Assembly (NCBI RefSeq): GCF_024519315.1 | Contig: NZ_JANIIC010000047.1 | Span: forward strand, 31,044 to 95,043 | DNA from: Streptomyces malaysiensis subsp. samsunensis | GTDB taxonomy: Bacteria > Actinomycetota > Actinomycetes > Streptomycetales > Streptomycetaceae | Direction: 5' to 3' | DNA length: 64,000 nt | In this document: in pieces, positions 60,074 to 64,000 of the stretch | Layout of the letters: every line of letters starts with the position of its first letter | How positions within the stretch are numbered: the stretch's first letter is position 1 | The notes under the pieces: generated by a model | The model's database searches: none | What the model was told of the DNA's origin: nothing | What the model saw: only the letters and a program-made list of their open reading frames with translations | Made by a program: the position numbers and the translations under genes

Positions 60074-61411
60074 TCAGCAGGCGTCCAGGAACCGGTCCAG
60101 CACCCGCACTCCGAACTTCAGCCCGTCCACCGGCACCCGCTCGTCGACCCCGTGGAACATCCCGGCGAAGTCCAGCTCGGGGGGCAGCCGCAGCGGCGCG
60201 AAGCCGAAGCAGCGGATGCCGAGGTCGTCGAAGGACTTCGCGTCCGTACCGCCCGAGAGGCAGTACGGCACGGCGCGGGCGATCGGGTCCTCGGCCTTCA
60301 GCGCCGACTGCATGGCGTCGACCAGGGCCCCGTCGAAGCTGGTTTCCAGCGCCTTGTCCGCGTGCACGTCCTCCCGCTTGACCCGGGGGCCGAGGATGCG
60401 GTCGAGGTCGGCCAGGAACTCGTCCTCCAACCCGGGCAGGAAACGCCCGTCCACATGCGCCGTGGCCTGCCCCGGAATGACATTGACCTTGTAGCCGGCG
60501 TTGAGCATGGTCGGCGCGGCGGTGTTCTGGAGCGTGGCCCCGATGATCTTGGCGATGCCGCCCAGCTTGGCGAGCGTCTCGTCCATGTTCTCCGGGTCGA
60601 GCGGGGTGCCGAGCGCATCGGACAGCTCGTCCAGGAAGGACCGTACGGTCTTGGTGACCCGCACCGGGAACTTGTGGCGCCCGAGCCGCCCGACCGCCTC
60701 GCTCAGCTCGGTGATGGCGTTGTCGTTGTTGGTCATCGAGCCGTGCCCCGCGGTGCCGTCCACCGTGAGCCGCATCCAGTGCATGCCCTTCTGCGCGGTC
60801 TCGATCAGATAGAGCCGCAGTTGCTCGTTGACGGTGAAGGAGAAGCCGCCGACCTCGCCGATCGCCTCCGTCACGCCCTCGAAGAGGCCGGGGTGGTTGT
60901 CGACCAGGTGCCTGGCCCCGTAGACGCCGCCCGCCTCCTCGTCGGCGAGGAAGGCCAGCACGATGTCGCGCGGGGGCTTGCGGCCGCTGCGCAGCCGGTC
61001 CCGTACGACCGCGAGCGTCATCGCGTCCATGTCCTTCATGTCCACCGCACCCCGGCCCCAGACGCAGTCGTCCGCGATCTCGCCGGAGAAGGGATGGTGG
61101 GTCCAGTCCTCGGCATTGGCCGGTACGACGTCGGTGTGGCCGTGGATGAGCAGCGCGGGGCGGGACGGATCCTCCCCCTCGATGCGTGCCACGGTCGACG
61201 CCCTGCCCTTGTGCGACTCGAAGATCTTCGGTTCGAGCCCCACCTCGGCCAGCTTCTCGGCGACGTACTCGGCGGCCGCGCGCTCACCGGGGCCGGAGTG
61301 GTCGCCATAGTTACTGGTGTCGATCCGGATCAGGTCACGGCAGAGGTCGACCACCTCGTCCTCGCCCCTGACCGTTCCGGTCGTCGTCGCGCCCGAAAGC
61401 GACTCACTCAC
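60074..61411 (-). CDS. M20/M25/M40 family metallopeptidase
   Basis: 445 aa from GTG 61411 with GAGGAGG upstream; an in-frame extension to 61609 is unsupported. Zinc-ligand segments LLIHGHTDVVPA, GRGAVDMKDM and AFLADEEAGG carry the His, Asp and catalytic Glu residues, and GTAGHGSM marks the dimerisation domain. Cytosolic peptidase or deacylase; substrate not predictable. Its 233-bp upstream gap leads to the tRNA. Confidence 0.94.
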   Translation of the reverse strand: MSESLSGATTTGTVRGEDEVVDLCRDLIRIDTSNYGDHSGPGERAAAEYVAEKLAEVGLEPKIFESHKGRASTVARIEGEDPSRPALLIHGHTDVVPANAEDWTHHPFSGEIADDCVWGRGAVDMKDMDAMTLAVVRDRLRSGRKPPRDIVLAFLADEEAGGVYGARHLVDNHPGLFEGVTEAIGEVGGFSFTVNEQLRLYLIETAQKGMHWMRLTVDGTAGHGSMTNNDNAITELSEAVGRLGRHKFPVRVTKTVRSFLDELSDALGTPLDPENMDETLAKLGGIAKIIGATLQNTAAPTMLNAGYKVNVIPGQATAHVDGRFLPGLEDEFLADLDRILGPRVKREDVHADKALETSFDGALVDAMQSALKAEDPIARAVPYCLSGGTDAKSFDDLGIRCFGFAPLRLPPELDFAGMFHGVDERVPVDGLKFGVRVLDRFLDAC

Positions 61412-61644
61412 GATGCCTCCTCGTTGTTGCGCTGCCGCGGAACGCCCAGGTACGGGCCCACGACAGGGGTCACCCGCCCATACTCCTCCGCTCGCCCGCC
61501 CAGCCCAAGGCGGCAATACCGCCGTCATGCCCCCGTCACACGGTCCCGGCCGCCCGGGGCGCGATCGGCCGTGATCGAGCACGTCCCGATGTTTGCTATG
61601 GTTTTCCATGTCGGAAGGGCCACGGGCCGGCCGACAAACACCTG

Positions 61645-61729
61645 GTCCGGGTGGCGGAATGGCAGACGCGCTAGCTTGAGGTGCTAGTGCCCTTTATCGG
61701 GCGTGGGGGTTCAAGTCCCCCCTCGGACA
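61645..61729 (+). tRNA. tRNA-Leu (anticodon GAG)
   Basis: 85 nt. Acceptor arms GTCCGGG / CTCGGAC (one G-U), D-arm TGGCGGAATGGCAGACGC, anticodon stem CTAGC / GCTAG with loop TTGAGGT (GAG), a long variable arm (TGCCCTTTATCGGGC), and T-arm GGGGGTTCAAGTCCCCC. The discriminator base is A. The CCA end is not fully encoded. Confidence 0.95.
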
Positions 61730-62709
61730 CGATCTTACGTACACGGATGAAGCGGGTTGTGACTCAACGGTCACGACCCGCTTCTTCATGTTGTAGGTGA
61801 GCGTGAGGCCGAAAGCCTGGTAGAGAGGGGCTTTGCGGTCGGTGGGGGCGGTGAGAAGCCGGTCGGTGAGATCACCGAGGTCTTTGATCATGCCGTGGAT
61901 CTGTTCGTCGGTGAGGACGGTGGGCCGGGCTGCGCCGGCGGCGATGAGCTGTTCTTGCACGGCGGCTTTGTCGGCCTCGGCCTGACTGATCCAGCCGGCC
62001 ACGGTTGTGGGGTTGGCTCCGGCGTCGAGTGCCGCGCGGTATTGGTTCAGTCACCGGTCGCAGTCGGTGATGGTGCGGCGGGCGGCCTCGAGACCGGGCA
62101 AGGGGGTGGCTGCTGTCTGCTGGGATCGCTGCATGGCCTGCAGCGTGCTCTTCAGCTGTCCGGGGGCAAAGGTCTGAGCGATCCACCGGTCGAGTTCCGG
62201 GAGAATGACGGCTTCCCGGATGTAGACGGTGAGCGGGTGGTCGAGGGGGCTGCTCTTGGCGTATTCGTACGGGTAGCGGCAGCGGTAGTGGGGGTGGCCG
62301 TGGTTGAAGGTGCCCTGCATCTTGCCGTCGCACAGGGAACAGCGGATGAGTCCGCGCAGGGCGTAGGCGCGTGGTGTGGTGCGGGGGCTGCGTTCTGCGG
62401 GGTGGTGCTGGCGGCGGTCGTGTCTCCGGGCTTGAGCGCGGGTGAAGGTGGTCTTGCTGATCAGGGGTTCGTGGACGGGCTTGGCGGACCAGACCCACTG
62501 CTGGGGGGCGTTCCAGGTCTGTTGGGTGCGGTGACCCAGGGTGACATCGTCGATGTCGAGGAGGACTTCCTGCTTGCGTTGTTTGTTCCACACCTCGTGG
62601 CCGGTGTAGCGGGGGTTGGTGAGGATGGCGCGGACGGCGTTCTTGGACCAGGCGCGGCCGTCGCGGTGCGGATTGCGAGCGCGGTCGTGAGCTGAGGGGC
62701 AGGGGATGT
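61694..62709 (-). pseudogene. Serine integrase remnant (C-terminal half)
   Basis: Large serine recombinase lacking its catalytic N-terminus. From the IS junction the frame reads IPCPSAHDRARNPHRDGRAW and AVRAILTNPRYTGHEVWNKQ (recombinase domain), then RCSLCDGKMQG...HYRCRY (zinc ribbon) and a helical region. A TGA at 62051 interrupts it in frame (TDCDR*LNQYRAALDAGA); beyond it the same frame continues to 61694, running into the 3' half of tRNA-Leu on the opposite strand. The upstream half must lie beyond the IS element, outside the window. Confidence 0.8.
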
Positions 62710-62776
62710 TGTGAAGCTTCCCCTTGATCGTGGACACCTGGAGACTGGGACGAGGTTCCAGAGGAAGTAGTGCCAG

Positions 62777-63075
62777 GTGGGTAGTCAGTACTCGAAGCGG
62801 TATTCGGAGGAGTTCAAGCGGGACGCGATCGCGTTGGCCCGCTCCTCCAGCAAGACGATCACGGAGGTCGCGCGGGATCTGGGGTGAGCCCGGAGAGCCT
62901 GCGCGGCTGGGTCAAGCGTGACCGGATCGACCGCGGTGAGGGCGGGCCGGGCGAGCTGACCAGCGCCGAGCGTGAAGAGCTCACACGGCTGCGCCGGCAG
63001 AACGCCGAGCAGCGGAAGACGATCGAGATCTTGAAAAAAGCGGCGGCCTTCTTCGCCAGGGACAGCGACCGGTGA
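62777..63075 (+). pseudogene. IS3-family transposase OrfA, frameshifted
   Basis: Helix-turn-helix DNA-binding subunit. GTG 62777 starts YSKRYSEEFKRDAIALARSS... EVARDLG, then hits TGA at 62885-62887. The next frame resumes exactly there with VSPESLRGWVKRDRIDRGE... EILKKAAAFFARDSDR. One extra G in the G-run at 62881-62884 would restore a normal ~99-aa OrfA. So it is a single-base deletion or sequencing error. Confidence 0.8.
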
Positions 63076-63965
63076 GCGAGGTCTACCGGTTCATCGCTGC
63101 GGAGAAGGCCGTCCACCCGGTGGCCCTGCTGTGCCGTGTCCTGGGCGTGGTCCGCTCCTCGTTCTACGCCTGGCTGGAGGCGGAGGAGGCCAGGCAGGCC
63201 CGGGCTCGGGCGGATGACGCGCTTGCCCACGAGATCATCGTGATCCACCTGGCCTCGAAAGGTGCCTACGGTGTTCCGCGCGTGCACGCCGAGCTGCGGC
63301 GGCTGGGCCGTGCGGTCAACCGCAAGCGGGTGGAGCGGGTGATGCGCGAACGTGGGATCGCCGGCGTCACACGTCGAAGACGCCGTTCGCTGACCCGTCC
63401 CGGCAAGCAGGCACGGCCGGCCCCGGACCTGATCGGCCGTGACTTCACCGCCGCCCGGCCCGGTACCCGGCTCGTCGGCGACATCACGTACCTGCCAACC
63501 CAGGAGGGCTGGCTGTATCCCGCCTGCTGGCTGGACCTGGCCACCCGCGAGGTCATCGGCTACGCGATGGCTGACCACCACCGCGCCGAGCTGGTGGTCG
63601 ACGCGCTGAGGATGGCCCACGGCCGCAGCGGCCTGGAAGCCGGCTGCATCCTGCACAGCGACCGCGGAAGCGAATACACCTCAGCTGAATTCCGGGCAGA
63701 GATACGGTCGTTGGGGCTCCGGCAGAGCACCGGCCGAACCGGGTCTTGCTATGACAACGCGGCGGCCGAGAGCTTCTGGGCCGTGCTCAAGGAGGAGATC
63801 GGCACCCGGGTCCGGCCCGACCGGGCCACCGCCCGCGCCGAGGTCTTCACCTTCATCGAGACCTTCTATAACCGGCGCCGCCTGCGGAAACACCCTGTCT
63901 TCGGGTACATCACGCCCCGCGAGACACACCAGCGGCTCCGGAACGACCAAGCACTCGCAGCGTAG
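63072..63965 (+). CDS. IS3-family transposase OrfB (DDE)
   Basis: 297 aa. rve integrase core with the acidic triad: Asp in LVGDITYLPT, Asp in LHSDRGSEYTS, Glu in YDNAAAESFWAVLKEE. N-terminal HTH-like region (RVLGVVRSSFYAWLEAE). The GTG start overlaps the OrfA stop (GTGA), so it can be translated by coupling; in other IS3 elements a fused OrfAB is made by frameshifting. Confidence 0.93.
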   Translation: MSEVYRFIAAEKAVHPVALLCRVLGVVRSSFYAWLEAEEARQARARADDALAHEIIVIHLASKGAYGVPRVHAELRRLGRAVNRKRVERVMRERGIAGVTRRRRRSLTRPGKQARPAPDLIGRDFTAARPGTRLVGDITYLPTQEGWLYPACWLDLATREVIGYAMADHHRAELVVDALRMAHGRSGLEAGCILHSDRGSEYTSAEFRAEIRSLGLRQSTGRTGSCYDNAAAESFWAVLKEEIGTRVRPDRATARAEVFTFIETFYNRRRLRKHPVFGYITPRETHQRLRNDQALAA

Positions 63966-64000
63966 AAGAAGAGTGTCCAGGATCACGGGGAAACTTCCAA

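Larger units (their letters stand above)
62710..64000 (+). mobile_element. IS3-family insertion sequence
   Basis: Carries orfA and orfB of an IS3-type element. Imperfect terminal inverted repeats of about 28 bp: the left end near 62710 (GAAGCTTCCCC...GTGGACAC) matches the complement of the right end (GTGTCCAGGATCACGGGGAA from 63973). The right boundary is at or just past the window end, so the target duplication cannot be seen. It is inserted in the serine integrase gene. Confidence 0.8.

Noticed and set aside
61694..61731. C-terminal coding segment ending CPRGDLNPHAR as real protein
   Set aside because: This is the reverse translation of the tRNA-Leu 3' half; it is an accidental extension of the broken integrase frame.

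Overview
The window is chromosomal DNA of a Streptomyces (or a very close relative). Base composition is very GC-rich, many starts are GTG, and the gene content is diagnostic: a complete Pup-proteasome cluster, mycothiol synthesis (mshC), the gyl glycerol operon with its IclR-type regulator, and a sortase-anchored chaplin. Because of the high GC, most long open frames are antisense or out-of-frame shadows of real genes. I chose starts by ribosome-binding sites, gene overlaps and family N-termini.

Layout. 1-11.1 kb: FKBP lipoprotein (cut by the window edge), then the Pup-proteasome cluster on the minus strand (arc, dop, pup, prcB, prcA, pafA), with a LacI regulator and an MFS exporter between prcA and pafA. 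11.3-19.4 kb: housekeeping genes (ferredoxin, tRNA m1A methyltransferase, site-2 protease, RecB-like nuclease, response regulator), an orphan peptide-binding lipoprotein beside the tail of a lost paralogue, and a HAD phosphatase. 19.5-28.4 kb: metH and gylR-glpF-glpK-glpD. 28.4-44.5 kb: a block that looks accessory. It holds (a) a small Cys-containing leader peptide with a terminator-like hairpin, an ABC importer and a flavin monooxygenase, with a MITE-like element between the last two, and (b) a FadR-type regulator facing a seven-gene minus-strand operon that matches the non-phosphorylating L-fucose pathway plus a sugar ABC importer whose ATPase gene is frameshifted. 44.7-51 kb: PAC2 protein, mshC and its cassette partners, CorA transporter. 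51-58.7 kb: ferritin-like protein, F420-type oxidoreductase, aldo/keto reductase, a RecD2-like protein that has lost its helicase motifs, a duplicated non-coding stretch and two small conserved proteins. 58.8-64 kb: a chaplin with a collagen-like stalk, an M20 peptidase, tRNA-Leu(GAG), and beside the tRNA a broken serine integrase interrupted by an IS3-family element that runs to the window edge.

How the genes work together. Dop deamidates Pup, PafA ligates it to lysines, Arc unfolds the tagged proteins and PrcA/PrcB degrade them. GylR is expected to control glycerol uptake (GlpF), phosphorylation (GlpK) and oxidation (GlpD). The fucose-type operon encodes import, dehydrogenation, lactone opening, dehydration and a second oxidation; the last hydrolase is not seen here. 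The most interesting regulatory proposal is translation-dependent attenuation at 28428-28550: a leader peptide with one Cys codon just before a GC-rich stem and a U-rich tract, upstream of a probable organosulfur import and oxidation operon.
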